From the NCBI RefSeq assembly GCF_026230105.1, contig NC_079483.1, positions 10,657,312-10,721,311 of the forward strand: a stretch of 64,000 bases of DNA, read 5' to 3'. The notes below the pieces were generated by a model, which searched no databases, was not told the DNA's origin, and saw nothing but the letters and a program-made list of their open reading frames with translations. The position numbers and the translations under genes were made by a program. This document shows, piece after piece, positions 10,110 through 21,115 of the stretch. This DNA is from Diorhabda sublineata. Its lineage: Eukaryota > Arthropoda > Insecta > Coleoptera > Chrysomelidae. Every line of letters starts with the position of its first letter. Position 1 is the stretch's first letter.

Positions 10110-10620
10110 TGGTTCGATGAGCTCTCCGTCGATCTGGCTTGGATTTTGTTCGCGCTGTCTAGATTCTCTATGACTTTGATTGAGGTATGGGGTACATTTC
10201 TGTCGTAGAGTAAATGTACAACATCCTATAACTGAACCCAGTCAAATACTTTTTGTAGATCTATGAAACACATGTAGGCTGGTTTGTTGTATTCGATCGA
10301 CTTCTCTGCAATCTGTCTTATAACAAACACTGCATCAGTGCATGATCTCCCCGTTCTAAATTCTTATTGTTCATCCGACAGGGATATAATACTATTTATT
10401 TTGTTTGTTATTATTTTTGTTGTTAGTTTTAATGTTGTACTCAGTAGGTTTATGGCTCTGTAATTCATAAGAACGGTGGTGCTTGTTCGCCATTCATCAG
10501 GTGTTTTGTGGTATGTCAAGATACTTCTAATCAGTTTGGTTAGTTGTTGGGTGAATTGTTGACCACCGTGCTTAAGCAGTTCATTGGTAAAAATTGTCTG
10601 GTCCAGGACTTTTTAATTGT
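10110..10620 (-). pseudogene. Non-LTR retrotransposon reverse-transcriptase fragment
   Basis: On the minus strand the sequence reads NYRAINLLSTTLKLTTKIIT, then EFRTGRSCTDAVFVIRQIAE and NKPAYMCFIDLQKVFD. These are reverse-transcriptase fingers and palm with the first catalytic Asp in the 'FIDL.K.FD' motif. The style fits an RTE- or CR1-like element. An in-frame stop sits before EFRTGRS and the YADD box is not present. It is a 5'- and 3'-truncated dead copy joined directly to the pogo fragment. Confidence 0.75.
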
Positions 10621-10697
10621 CGGATCGCCGATTCTATCTCTCTGCTCTCTATTTGTATATCGTACACGAATGTACATCTAAACTTTTGGCATTGTTA

Positions 10698-11250
10698 TGG
10701 GATTTACGCTATTTATATTTGTTATCAATATAGTAGAACATTAAATTCTCTACAACTTTTGTTTCAAACATTTTTTCATACGGTGAATCGTTTCTGAGAT
10801 AGAGTGCCGAGCGCGCGCGGCTGGAGTTCAGAGCTTAAACATTTTAAACGAGATGTACTAAATTATTTTCTTCTTCAAATGTAATTAGCATAAACGAGAA
10901 TACAATTAAAATGCAATTAAAGTCCCTAATGTCCCTTAGTGATTGTTCAATGACAGAAATAAACTACAAGTATTTTTAAATTCATAGATAAGTTCATTAC
11001 TAAAAATAATATTTAAATATAATGTAATTGTTAATAAAAAATGAAAATTATTTATAATTATATATTTAGGAATATTTTATAAACTTTATAAGAGATTATT
11101 TTGAACGGAACTACCAGTTGATTTCAAACGGAATTCTAGCCGACCTCTATCTCAGAAACAATTCACCGTATGAAAAAATTTTTTAAACAAAAGTCGTAGA
11201 GAATTTAATGTTCTACAATATTGATAATAAATACAAATAGCGTAAAACCC
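10698..11250. repeat. Fold-back repeat with ~105-bp arms
   Basis: The left arm (10,698-10,803) runs from a GGGATTTACGCTATTT block to a TTTCTGAGATAGAG end. The right arm (about 11,143-11,249) is its reverse complement with a handful of differences. The ~340-base spacer has no recognisable coding content. This is the shape of a fold-back or MITE-like non-autonomous element. Confidence 0.7.
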
Positions 11251-11556
11251 GTAGAAAACGAGTTATTTGCAAATAATCGATTTTTTTGACATTTGATCCC
11301 CGATAATTAAAGTTGCCCACATCGAATTATATGTGAGTTTTGATAGGAGTTTTGGAATGTCAAATAAACGATTTTATAGCTGAGTATCTCGATTTTCCTA
11401 GGTGAAATACCTTAAATGACTGGTCTATTGATATATTGTATAACATTTATTGCATTTATACAGGGTGTTGATTCCATCTTTAAGATATATAGAAACATTT
11501 AGCTTCTTTGTCTTTAGCACAATATTACGTCAAGCATTTTGACATTATTTTGGTAA

Positions 11557-11779
11557 ACAGGGTGTTTCAATAAAAGGTAATCCCTAGGATAGATATAAAA
11601 CTAAAAAATTTTTTGGGTTTGCTGAGTTAAAAATTTTTCAATTTTGTATCTATCCTGTGCAATCCTGGATCCAGGAGGCTGAAACTGAAGAAGAATCAGG
11701 TTTTAAACCTACCATACAAGAAGGAAGAAGAAGAAATATCTATCCTAGCTGGGATAACCTTTTTTTGAAAAACCCTGTA
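11557..11779. mobile_element. MITE with ~40-bp terminal inverted repeats
   Basis: The left end ACAGGGTGTTTCAATAAAAG continues to a CCTAGGATAGATA block. The right end, reverse complemented, is TACAGGGTTTTTCAAAAAAA followed by a CTAGGATAGATA block. Inside is AATTTTTTGGGTTTGCTGAG. Partial copies of the same family lie at 19,200-19,311 and 21,585-21,663. There is no coding capacity; mobilisation by a mariner-like transposase is inferred from size and end structure. Confidence 0.65.
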
Positions 11780-13515
11780 TATTAAAATTTCAATCCCAAC
11801 AATGATATAACTAAACTATAAGGAAAATGCAGGGTATTCTAATATAACAGTATGGCCCTGCACAATGCCCTTCCAATAAGTAGCCATAAATTTGCGGCTT
11901 TGGGTGCTTTCCGAATTTTATATAAGTTTCGGTAGTAAAAGACACTTTTTAAGATCGTGAACAATTCAATATCTTAAAATAATTTTCAGTACATTCAATT
12001 TAAACAATTACATTTGAATATCTATTAGAAAAAGCATACTTCTCAGTTAATTTTTCCTTTTGATTGACAAATCACCCGGTATACTTTGTAAATATTAAAA
12101 AAAATCCCTTTGGCAAAACACGCTATCAGGTGGGGGTGTGATAGTACCAGAGGATTCGTAGACATATTATGTTCTGATGAGGACGATCCGACACGTATGT
12201 TCCCATGGCGCGAGTTCCCCCTGGTCATCACGAGACCAGGGAACCCTCTTGTACGATACTGGTACTGCCGCCCGGTACTAGTTTAGTGGTTCCGCTTCAG
12301 GCCAAACGTCACTAATTGTGTGTATTAGACTCTTACGGGTTAATCGTGTTCTTAGGTCGCTCTTTTTGGTTTTAGGAATTGTTTTCCCACAACGATACAA
12401 TTTTTATCAATTATTAAATACCGTAGGGTATGATTCGGTACGAGAATTTTATTGTGATTATTTTGATGTTTATAAACTTATAGACGTTATTTAGTGGTTT
12501 TTTTTTAAGAAAATTGGTTATTGTCGTAGACAGTACAAGTTGAAATTTTTGGTATTTTCTAAATTAAGTTTATGATCAATATTTGTCTGAGGTAATTTTT
12601 GTAATTTATTATATATATATTGTAATGATACAGTATATTTAAATTCATGAATTGCCTGTATTTTTTTGTTACAAGATATATTCGCATTGGCTATCAATAA
12701 TTTAAGTATAAAATTTATACATTGATAATAAAATATATTAAATATTTACTTCTATATATAATTAGATTATTTTATTATTCAAATATCAGATAAGTAAATT
12801 ATTAGTTTAAATATAAATTGTCTTCCATTATTACATTATTTTAATTAAGGAATCTGATGAAACAGAAATAAATCTAAAATTAAAAAAGAGTTTATTCAAA
12901 ATAAGTTGAGTTTAATGTTAAAAAATATTAATAAGAAGAGTGGTATACGTTAAATTTAGAAGTTGTAAAAATTAAGATAAGTTGGTGGTAAAATTCACAA
13001 GGATCATAGACTATGAATTAGTTAAAATAATAAATTGCGTATCAAAGGAATATTTAGAATATAGACAAATTAAGGGATTGTATAGATGAACTATTGACAG
13101 TATTCCAAAACTACTTATATTTATATAAAAAACTTGAAATTTGTTGGGATTGTGTAAATATCTATGGTTTAGACTATGTGAAAGTTACATAGGGATAGAT
13201 AGAAACTTATAAATAGGAAATACAAGAGGAGGACGCTCTCTTTCTTTTTTTTTTCCTTCTGTCTTGGCTACATCTTAGACAATCTTATATAACCAAGTTG
13301 TGTAGTTTGGTCCCGGTGTGTAATTTAATCAAATTTAGCTTAACAATAATATTTATCAAAATTTAAAAAATTGTTCACAATAAGTTTAATCTAAATTTAT
13401 TAATAAAATACAAATAATTTATAATTAATATTTGTTAACTCCAGAACTCAAAGGAAAACAGAGTTTCTCATGCTATCAACAGACCTTATGGAGTTAGCCG
13501 TAGTCACACTCATAT
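11780..13515. other. Gene-free, very AT-rich stretch
   Basis: Nothing with a recognisable domain was found. Around 12,120-12,300 base composition is more balanced (CCATGGCGCGAG, a palindromic CTGGTC..GACCAG region). That segment could be the edge of an unidentified repeat. From 12,400 to 13,500 the sequence is strongly A/T and looks non-coding. Confidence 0.45.
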
Positions 13516-14221
13516 TACGAAGTCTGGCTATGAAACAACGAGACTGGTTACGAAAAAGGGTTCAAAATACCTTCCTGCCCCTCACCAGATACTTTTCCAT
13601 GAGTTTTTTCTATTGATCGAAGCAGTGCTGGAAGAGCTTTTGGTCAGGAGTCAGATTTTTGTCACCAATTTCGCATATACTTTTGTCTGGTGTAATTCCT
13701 CGTGTAAAATTTTTCTAACCGTTTCTTTATCGGCTTTTACAGCTTCGGCAATCATCCGGATGCTCATTTGAAGATCTGCAAGCGCAATTTGGTTGATTTT
13801 GGTCACTGTTTCCGAAGCTGCAACAGTTACAGGCAACCTGGGCGCTGGTCATTTTTAGAGCTCTCTCGGCCCTCACTGAAACGCTTATACCACTCAAAAA
13901 TAAGCGCAAGAAATAGGAAATTGTCCCTATAGGTTTTTTCCAACAATTTGTAGCACTCAGTCGAAGTATTTTTCAAATGAACGGGAAATTTGAAATTGAT
14001 ACGTTGCTTCTGTTTTTCCTCACAAATGGTTTTCGAAACGGCAAATAAGCACGTTCGTTTTAAACCGCTACTGCACAAATAGTATAATAGTGACGGAAAG
14101 GTGTTGTGGGACGTGCATAGACAAAATATCTAGATACCCAACGCAATACTCGGTTTTCATCCCACCCATTTAGGGCTCCCTCTAGGCGCGCAGTCTCGTT
14201 ATTTAATAACCAGACCTCGTA
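13516..14221 (-). mobile_element. Mariner element, internally deleted, both ends present
   Basis: The right end (14,221 backwards) reads TACGAGGTCTGGTTATTAAA and the left end TACGAAGTCTGGCTATGAAA, forming terminal inverted repeats with a TA site. Between them, on the minus strand, lies a broken transposase N-terminus: QRINFKFPVHLKNTSTECYK, FEWYKRFSEGRES, VTVAASETVTKINQIAL and SIRMIAEAVKADKETVRKI, the two helix-turn-helix modules. The catalytic domain is missing; only its last few codons remain near 13,620. At 706 bp versus ~1.3 kb it is a deletion derivative. A second copy is at 48,949-49,600. Confidence 0.8.
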
Positions 14222-15330
14222 TACTTATTAATAAAATTTTAATCCATACGAGGGTTATATAAAATTTGATATAATATTAAAATAAATAAATAAAATACAA
14301 TATAACATTAAAATCATTACAGTACATATTTATATGTATAGTTACTAAAATAGTGGTAATTAGAACAAGATTTTCCTGGCAAACAAATGCTGGTGTACCT
14401 TCATAATTGACCTTGTGTTATTCCTTAGTGTGCGTCCACATTGGCGACACTTTGAAATATTGAAAGTTTTCACCATTAAAAAAATGGTGTCTTAAAGTTG
14501 ACTGTTAAAGAGAGTTCTAAAACCATATAAAATCTCCAGGTGAGATATTTCTCATATTTTTGTTCATAAATCCGCCGTAAAAACGAGGATTTTTAAAACA
14601 ATTTCATCGAAATCGGATGATTTTTCGATTTTATAGAGCCAAAAAACGAGGGAAGCGCGAAAGTATAAAATTACCATATATCAAAAGGTCTAAAAAATAA
14701 GAAATTAGAGAAATTTATAATAATTCATCGATTCATTTTTCGACCGCTCCTAGTATTCAATTTATAAAATCATTCCATGTAACTATTATACACTGTTTAA
14801 CGTTTCTGTTGATTATTAATGATAATTTAACGCATAAATAATAACAATTAATTCAAATGTATATTACAACGTTGCATCCCACACTTGCACAACGTTATAA
14901 ATATGACGACTTCAACAATTTAGTAGCCCATTTATGCTCCCGTCACTAGTTCTAATAAAACGCCATGTTATTTAATGTATAAAGGATTAGAACACGCGAT
15001 AAGCTCTACCTATAAATTTACGGTAACAGATACCGTCCGATGTAAATACGTCCAATTACTGGACCGTTATCAAAAAAATATTTATTTCAAGATAAACAAA
15101 ATTATCGATAGATTATTATCTTTTGTTTGTGATAACCTTTATAGGAAGGATTAATAAACACAACAGGATAGTTTTTGAAAGGAAAATTCAATGCTTCCAA
15201 GCATTTGGATCCGCGCATGTTTACATATAATTTAGATCGTGTATAGTGCTTTATTAGGTTATAAAATATTTTTAATTATATGCTATGGCCTAGTGAAATA
15301 TACATTACACACAGGAAACAGTATGACTTT
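14222..15330. other. Non-coding stretch with a diverged satellite module
   Basis: No gene was recognised. 14,560-14,685 is a diverged copy of the piggyBac-internal module (see separate entry). The rest, including a region near 14,930-15,110 of more mixed composition, shows no coding signature. Confidence 0.4.
14560..14685. repeat. Diverged copy of the AAATCCGCCG module
   Basis: CATAAATCCGCCGTAAAAAC, then TTTTATAGAGCCAAAAAAC and GCGAAAGTATAAAATTACCA follow in the same order and similar spacing as in the 8.2-9.1 kb array. The intervening bases differ (for example CATCGAAATCGGATGA instead of the CAAGATCATTAAAATCC block). It is therefore an independent, older or different-subfamily copy outside the piggyBac element. 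Confidence 0.65.
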
Positions 15331-16170
15331 TCAACAATGGAACCTCCTACAATCATAAAATTAATGCAGAGGTCGGCATAAGTCAAGCAACGCTCTCAAA
15401 AAATTTTCATAAGTCCGGCAATGCTGATAAGTCTGCAACGTTCTCGAAAAAGATTATAACGAAGCATGTTCGCGCTTCAGACAGTAGTTCTTTGTCATGT
15501 GCTCGTCAAGTATTAATTACCGAATGTCAACAACAATTTCCGAACTCGCCGCTACCAAATTGTTCAACAGTGTAAAAGACATAACCAGAAATTCTTAAAA
15601 ACAGGCTCTGTTACCGACGCGCCTCGTTTTGGACGACCGATATCTGTAACAACTAACAAAAATATGGAAACAGTGGCACTGGCGTTAATTGAGCAAGCGA
15701 ATCGATCTGCAGTGCGGCTATCGAGAGAACTTCAAATATCAAATCGCTTTTTATGAGTAATGCTGAAACGCGTGCACATTCGAGTTAACACCCGCGTCTC
15801 CTCCACGCAGTGGTACCTCGGATGAAGTCAGAATGATCCGCAGTTCCAGCATTTCATTTTGTGGTCAGATATAGCAACCTTGAAACTGAACAGCACTGTC
15901 AATCGGCATAACTGCGTGTACTGGAACGACCAGAAATAATCCTGTCTTGGGTGTGTGTGTGGGCAGACCAAAGTTCGAAATGCTTGAAGATTTACTTGGG
16001 AATATGGACAAGAATCCAGCTCGAACAACCGTTATTTCAATAATTATTTTGGAAAATGTATAGGCAGACGAGGTTTTGTTTATCGGCCCGCACGGTCGTG
16101 TGACCTGACACCTTGTGATTTTTCCTTCCCTGATATCTGATAAAATTGTGAAATCTACTCTATACACATA
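15331..16170 (+). pseudogene. Tc1/mariner-superfamily DDE transposase remnant
   Basis: Around 15,590-15,770 the frame gives TGSVTDAPRFGRPISVTTNK followed by NRSAVRLSRELQISN, the helix-turn-helix part of an insect-abundant transposase group ('TGSV.D..R.GRP' then 'S.R.LSRELQIS'). After a gap, PQFQHFILWSDIATLKLNST and VNRHNCVYWNDQK match the region around the first catalytic Asp. Near 16,090 PARSCDLTPCDF corresponds to 'RSPDLTPCDF', the last catalytic region, with the Asp shifted. Several frameshifts; no terminal repeats identified. Confidence 0.65.
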
Positions 16171-16207
16171 AACACGGGTAAATCATTAATTTTAGAATAT
16201 TTTATTA

Positions 16208-18055
16208 TACAAAGGAGTCCCGATAATCCGAAATGATTGGGACCGGAACCATTTCGGATTAAACGGATACGAAATACAACGTATAAATCACAGTTTATTT
16301 TATTAAATCTTAAACTAACCAATTGTGTGTATAAAGTGCGTATTTTTTATAACAAGAAAGCGAAAGTTTTTAAACGTAGCAGGAATAATACTGTAAACTA
16401 AAAATAAAAGTAATTTTCTACTTTTAGGGTATCACATTCAAAATACAGTACAGTTCATACCAATTTCGTACTGTAGCAGCTATTAAATTTATCTGATATC
16501 ACTGAATAGTATTAATATGCCTTTCCTTAAATTATTTTCTACAAATTTCCAAGCATATTTAATTTAATCGTGTATGTTGTAAAACGCTTATATGGTACAG
16601 CACAGTATGTGTAAAACAATTACATTATCGTTTGTTTGGCTATTTCCTGCATCCTATCTGCAATCTGTGTCAATGTTTGTTATTTTTTCTGTCGTTTCTT
16701 TAGTTTTAGACACTGTGAATGTAGTGAAATGGCTTCGAAACGGAAACATACTTCGTACATTACAAGACAAACTTGAAGTGTTAAAACGCTTGGTCAATAG
16801 TGGGGTGCCTCAAAATTGGCTGTTGGGTTTGGAGTGAGGAATTCCACAATCACTGACTGGAAGAAAAACCGATCAAAAATAGAACAGTTTTGTATTTCTT
16901 CAACATGTATGTGTATTGAAACTCGTCATATAGTAAAAACTACAGCATTGGAGAAACTTGACAGTCGTCTGTTTGTTTGGTTTCCTAAAGATAGAGAAAA
17001 AAGTACCCCGATTAGTGCGCCCATTATCTACAATTGAATCAATTCATGAAAGAATAAACAAATAAATAATGCTGATGAAACTGTCCTTAACTTTAAAGCA
17101 TTGCCACAAAAAAGCTTGGCTGCTAAACAAGAACAAAGTGCAGAAGGTTTCAAAATAAGCAAGGAAAGATTAACGCTTTTAGCCTGTAGTGATGCTGCAG
17201 GAAATCATAATTTTCCTGTTATGGTTATCGGAAAATCAGCAAAACAAAGGGCATTCAAGAACCTAAATGTCAATTAACCTGTCATTTATAAAAAGTGAAA
17301 AAATGCATGGATAATCTCAGAGCTATTTAAGATTTGGTTTCATACCAAATTTGTTTCCGAAGGCACTCGTTTTTGTAAAGAAATTGACCTCCCTATTCAT
17401 GCTTTTCTTTTCTCAATAATGCCACTTCACATCCCTCGGCTGACGAGTTAGTTATCCTGCCACCCAACGTGACTGTGATATCTTAAGCTCTCGTGCAAGG
17501 AAAAGTTATTGAGACTAATAGATGAAGATGATGATGATACAAATTGAAAAAATTCTGGAAAAACTTTGGACAAGCCTAACTTTTGAAGAAACCCCATATC
17601 AACAAGCACACAGAAACAATGTTGTACAAGAGATATTACAAAATATTCCTGGCTTTGCGGCCGCTAATGAAAATGATATGGAAGAGTGGCTACAAGCTGA
17701 CGATAAAGATAATGAAAGTTTAAATGATCAGCATATTGTTGATATGGTTCTTAAAGAACCAGACAACTTGTCAGATAAGAGTGAAAGTGAAGCTGACGAC
17801 GATAGTGAGCGTTCCACACGGACGTCGCGTATTGTCTTCGTCTCTTCGTCAAAAAACTGTAACGGACTTTTTTAAACCAGTATAGTTTAGATTATTGTTC
17901 TGTTTTGTTCACTATACTTTATTATATTCGAAAAATACTCCAACTTTATTAATTCACTAATTAATTTTATTCTTTCTCCATTTTTTCATTCTTAAAAACA
18001 TCCTTATAAAGGTTTGGGATTAAACGACCTTTCGGATTATTGGGACTCCAATGTA
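16208..18055 (+). mobile_element. Pogo/Tigger DNA transposon with both terminal repeats
   Basis: The left end reads TACAAAGGAGTCCCGATAAT and the right end, reverse complemented, TACATTGGAGTCCCAATAAT, both continuing CCGAAA: a typical Tigger terminal repeat with TA at each side. The ~1.85-kb body carries a broken transposase. It is shorter than intact Tiggers (about 2.4 kb) but keeps both ends. Confidence 0.85.
16729..17872 (+). pseudogene. Pogo/Tigger transposase (jerky/CENP-B-like), broken
   Basis: From 16,729 the frame reads MASKRKHTSYITRQT, a stop, then SKLAVGFGVRNSTITDWKKN (CENP-B-like helix-turn-helix), TALEKLDSRLFVWF and the start of the second DNA-binding domain. From about 17,070 NADETVLNFKALPQKSLAAK covers the first catalytic Asp (normally NADET.L.WK.LP). 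LLACSDAAGNHNFPVMVIGK follows, as in DDE_1. The acidic C-terminus at 17,522-17,872 (FAAANENDMEEWLQAD, LKEPDNLSDKSESEADD) completes the order. Multiple stops make it inactive, although the first catalytic motif remains readable. Confidence 0.8.
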
Positions 18056-18299
18056 TTATGTTGCAAAACGGTTTTAAAGACTCAAACTTCTTTTGAAGCT
18101 TATGCAAAATTTTAGTTCGCACAAAAGTAGTACAGAAGAGAATTACGAAATAAAGGAAATTGAAAAAGTTTTTGAAGCGCATTTGAATATTACATATACT
18201 TTCACTATGAAAAAATGTAAATTTCATCATTTTGAATTTCAAATTACATTCATAATTACAATTATTTAATGTGCATCACATGACATGGACAGGTATGCA

Positions 18300-18564
18300 A
18301 ATAAACGATGCAATCCTTAAAAGAGCAAAACGGTTCGTGAGTTGGTGGATAATATTAAATGCAAGGAAATAGCTTATTTGGGACACATAATGCGTGGTAG
18401 CCAGTCGTAGAGGAACTGAAAGGAAACAAGCCCCTTGGTTGTATAATATTAGAGAATGTACTGGGATAAGAGAAGCAGGACAGTTATTTAGACTAAAGAC
18501 TAAAAAGTTTTGCCTTGCTGATCGCCAACGTCAAGAAGACTTGTTACAGCACGCTAAGAAGTAG
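18300..18564 (+). pseudogene. Non-LTR retrotransposon 3' tail
   Basis: The reading gives KEIAYLGHIMRG, then RKQAPWLYNIRECTGIREAG and LFRLKTKKFCLADRQRQEDL before a stop. This is the characteristic end of many insect endonuclease/reverse-transcriptase ORFs (YLGHI.R followed by W..NIR..TGI). Only the extreme C-terminus is present and one stop interrupts it. Confidence 0.6.
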
Positions 18565-18565
18565 A

Positions 18566-19195
18566 ATCATCACATGAATCACACGTTCCTCAAATTATTC
18601 GGTGCTACAGTGGAATTTTTTGATGTTGAAATTATATTTCTTCCTGCCATCACAACTCCCGTGGATATACCTACTAGGTTACAAATCTGGTATTATTTCA
18701 ACAAACCCTTCAGCGACTGTTGATGGTTGAAGTTCTTTAAAAAACTTGATGTATATTTTATTTTGAAGATTTTTAGTTATTAATTTTATTACCAAAATTG
18801 GCAAAAATCAAAATTCGAATTAATTGAATTTTATTTTAAGTTATTAGCCTTTTTCTAAATTTTCATCTCGTGATTTTTTGTTTAATTAATGCATTTATCA
18901 TTACTTCAAACCAGTATCGGTTATAACTCTATAATTTTCAAATCAATATATTCCGAAAACGGTATACAGTATCGAGTTTTATCAAGAGTACATTTTTGGT
19001 GTAAAATTAAATGATGTTTAAGCAGAAATTTCGCTTAATAAATCTAATATTGAAAAAGTTGTGTTCAATACTACTTGATACGAACCGTGTAACTAGCGCC
19101 CTCTATGAGAGACAAACATAAAAACAAATTCATTGGATGTATCAGCTTCCAAAACATATTCGTATATAATTTCAATCCAATGTTGTCAGTAGTTG
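18566..19195. other. Unassigned AT-rich gap
   Basis: No recognisable coding or structured element was seen between the LINE tail and the MITE fragment. Confidence 0.4.
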
Positions 19196-19199
19196 CGAC

Positions 19200-19311
19200 A
19201 AAATCGTAAAAAACGTGTAAAATTTTTTACTGGGCAAACCCCAAATATTTTTCAATTTTCTATCTATCCTGGACACGAGATCACCTTTTTGGGAACACCC
19301 TGTATATGTTT
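19200..19311. repeat. Fragment of the CAGGGTG-type MITE
   Basis: It contains GCAAACCCCAAATATTTTTC, CTATCTATCCTGG and the end AACACCCTGTATA. These match the right half of the MITE at 11,557-11,779, including its terminal repeat. The left terminal repeat is missing. Confidence 0.5.
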
Positions 19312-19379
19312 CAAACCATAATTAATACTAATTTATAACATTTGGTTTGATAAAAGTTGAAATAACCTCCGTTTACGTT

Positions 19380-19655
19380 TGTATCTTTTATTTTTTAAAA
19401 GAAGCAGGTAAGTTGGTGGTTGGGGCATGTATGGAGAGGAAGAACAAAATCTATATTATCCAATATGATGCAATGAGATCTCGGTGGTGGAAAAAGACGC
19501 GGCAGACCGAGGAAAAAATGGTTAAAAGAAATGGGGATGACCCAAGCAGAGTAGGAGCTAAAAACTGGTGGGGAAAGATAGGAAATAGGAAGTTGCGAAA
19601 AGGAAATATGATAAGAAAGAGAAGCTTTTGCAATCTTCATAAAATAAAAAACTAG
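19380..19655 (+). pseudogene. Non-LTR retrotransposon C-terminal tail (likely)
   Basis: The open frame includes SRWWKKTRQTEEKMVKRNGD, DPSRVGAKNWW and a basic end. This resembles the tail of insect LINE ORF2 proteins ('RGRP.K.W..E...D'), here with Trp where Arg-Gly-Arg-Pro-Arg is usual. Strand and basic character agree, but the match is short. It stands alone without a reverse transcriptase beside it. Confidence 0.4.
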
Positions 19656-19829
19656 TCATAATAAGTTGCGACTTGTTTAAATCGAAGCATAGGGATTTTG
19701 GTTCTAAGATGTAAAAGAATCTACTAATTCATCACCACACAGTCTATTAGAACGTAAACTCCTAATGAAATAGGGGGATATATTTCGTGTTCAAAGTTCG
19801 ACAATTTTGTGATTAGTCTAAAATTTAGG

Positions 19830-19925
19830 AAAATTATATCTACGCAATCCAGCTGAACACACTGTATACTCGAATCATTACACCAACACTACCAGATGGA
19901 CGTTTCGATAACAAGTAAAATGTAA
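19830..19925. repeat. Diverged copy of the GAAGACGATAACTT repeat
   Basis: GAACACACTGTATACTCGA, ACACCAACACTACCAGA and GTTTCGATAACAAGT follow the order seen at 57.64-57.75 kb, with several gaps. This is the third and most decayed copy of that dispersed unit. Confidence 0.4.
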
Positions 19926-20092
19926 ATAATTTACCACCGATTTGTGGATAGATATACGTTGTAATGTACCCTGAAAATTGGAATTAACCTTTAAAATTTC
20001 ATACTAGAGGTTTATAATTTTACATAAAGAATTTAAGATGCAATTCGAACCGTATGAAAAGTGAAAATATAAAATCTCAATTTAAAAATTTA

Positions 20093-21115
20093 TTACGAAA
20101 TTAGACAAAACTCATTTCCTTTTCGGACGTCAGTTTGTGATTGTCTCCTTTTTGAAGATTTGAGACTAAATTTAGTAGTCGTATTACCAAAAGCATTTAA
20201 TACATTTTCGATAGTTTCATTTTCTGTTTTTTCGGTAATATCATCCCCACTCGTTACATCTTCTTGTGCCAAAGTTTCATTGTCGGTAGATTTTTCCGAT
20301 AAAATATTTTTCAGTTCAGCTTTTTCCATTTGTATCTCTAATATATTTTTTTGGAGTTGGCAATATTCATCTGCTATTTCTTTCCTGGAACGCTCGAGAA
20401 CGTATTGCAATTGGCTCAATAAAACCGAACGTTCTTGTTCTAAATCTAAGATTTTAACGTGTAGATTTTCGTATTCTTTTTGAGTTGCATCATCAATAGT
20501 GTTGTTTAGAGTATTCTCAAGCTCTGTTTTGCTTGTAATCGGTTCTCTAATGCTGTTCGGAGCAGCTATATCGTCTATGGCATTGAGAAGTTCAGTTTTC
20601 TTGCGTTCTAGTTTATAAACTTTTTGTTGTAGCTGGTATCTTTGTTCCATTAAATTTATATTTGCATTTTCATCCAGAAAATTGTCGAGTAACAAGATAT
20701 TTTTCAAGTGATCCGCATTTGAATTGGATTGTGTTAATAAAAACTTGAATTCGCTGTGTTCAAGTTTCAGTTGAGTCAAATCCCTTCTGTTTTTTTCTGT
20801 TTCTAATAAAAGAGTATTGACTTTATTTTTTAAATCGGTATTTTCTGTTCTCAAATGATTGATGTGGTTCATGATATCTTCTTTCTCGGATTCTTTCAAG
20901 CTCATCAGATCATCTTGTAGCTGAGTTTTTTCTGCGTTTATCAGTTTGATAGTTTCAGATAAAAATTCTTTCTCGTTATTCTGAAGTTGAGTCTGAGATA
21001 TATTTTGTTTAGTCATCTCCATCGCTGAGTCCAATAAATTTTTAAAACGATTATTTTGATTTTCCAACAAATTGATTCGTTGCGTTAATTTATTTATTTC
21101 GTTTTCAATTTCCAT
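20093..21115 (-). CDS. Coiled-coil protein with C-terminal CaaX motif, 340 aa, function unknown
   Basis: An intact, intronless 340-residue ORF. Almost the whole length (about residues 1-290) is predicted coiled coil: LENQNNRFKNLLDSAMEM near the start, then repeated blocks of the type 'I..LE..K..L...L', for example VYKLERKKTELLNAI and ILDLEQERSVLLSQLQYVL. No signal peptide or membrane segment is visible. The tail is Ser/Thr/Lys-rich with a basic patch (SSKRRQ) and ends in CLIS, a CaaX box with Ser at the last place, which usually predicts farnesylation. An AATAAA overlaps the stop codon (20,089-20,094). It lies head-to-head with the related gene at 22,457, sharing the N-terminal 'LENQN' segment. 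I do not recognise the family. Lamin- or tropomyosin-like fibre proteins also combine such features, but no family signature of either is seen, so function is open. Confidence 0.75.
   Translation of the reverse strand: MEIENEINKLTQRINLLENQNNRFKNLLDSAMEMTKQNISQTQLQNNEKEFLSETIKLINAEKTQLQDDLMSLKESEKEDIMNHINHLRTENTDLKNKVNTLLLETEKNRRDLTQLKLEHSEFKFLLTQSNSNADHLKNILLLDNFLDENANINLMEQRYQLQQKVYKLERKKTELLNAIDDIAAPNSIREPITSKTELENTLNNTIDDATQKEYENLHVKILDLEQERSVLLSQLQYVLERSRKEIADEYCQLQKNILEIQMEKAELKNILSEKSTDNETLAQEDVTSGDDITEKTENETIENVLNAFGNTTTKFSLKSSKRRQSQTDVRKGNEFCLIS

Noticed and set aside
12043..12231. Minus-strand 62-aa ORF in a mixed-composition segment
   Set aside because: It has no domain, splice context or codon bias supporting a gene; the segment may be the edge of an unidentified repeat.
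15828..16167. Minus-strand ORFs of 66 and 100 aa
   Set aside because: The plus strand carries the transposase motifs (VNRHNCVYW), so these are shadows.
20160..20483. Plus-strand 107-aa ORF opposite the CaaX coiled-coil gene
   Set aside because: Antisense shadow with Ser/Phe-rich composition and no domain.
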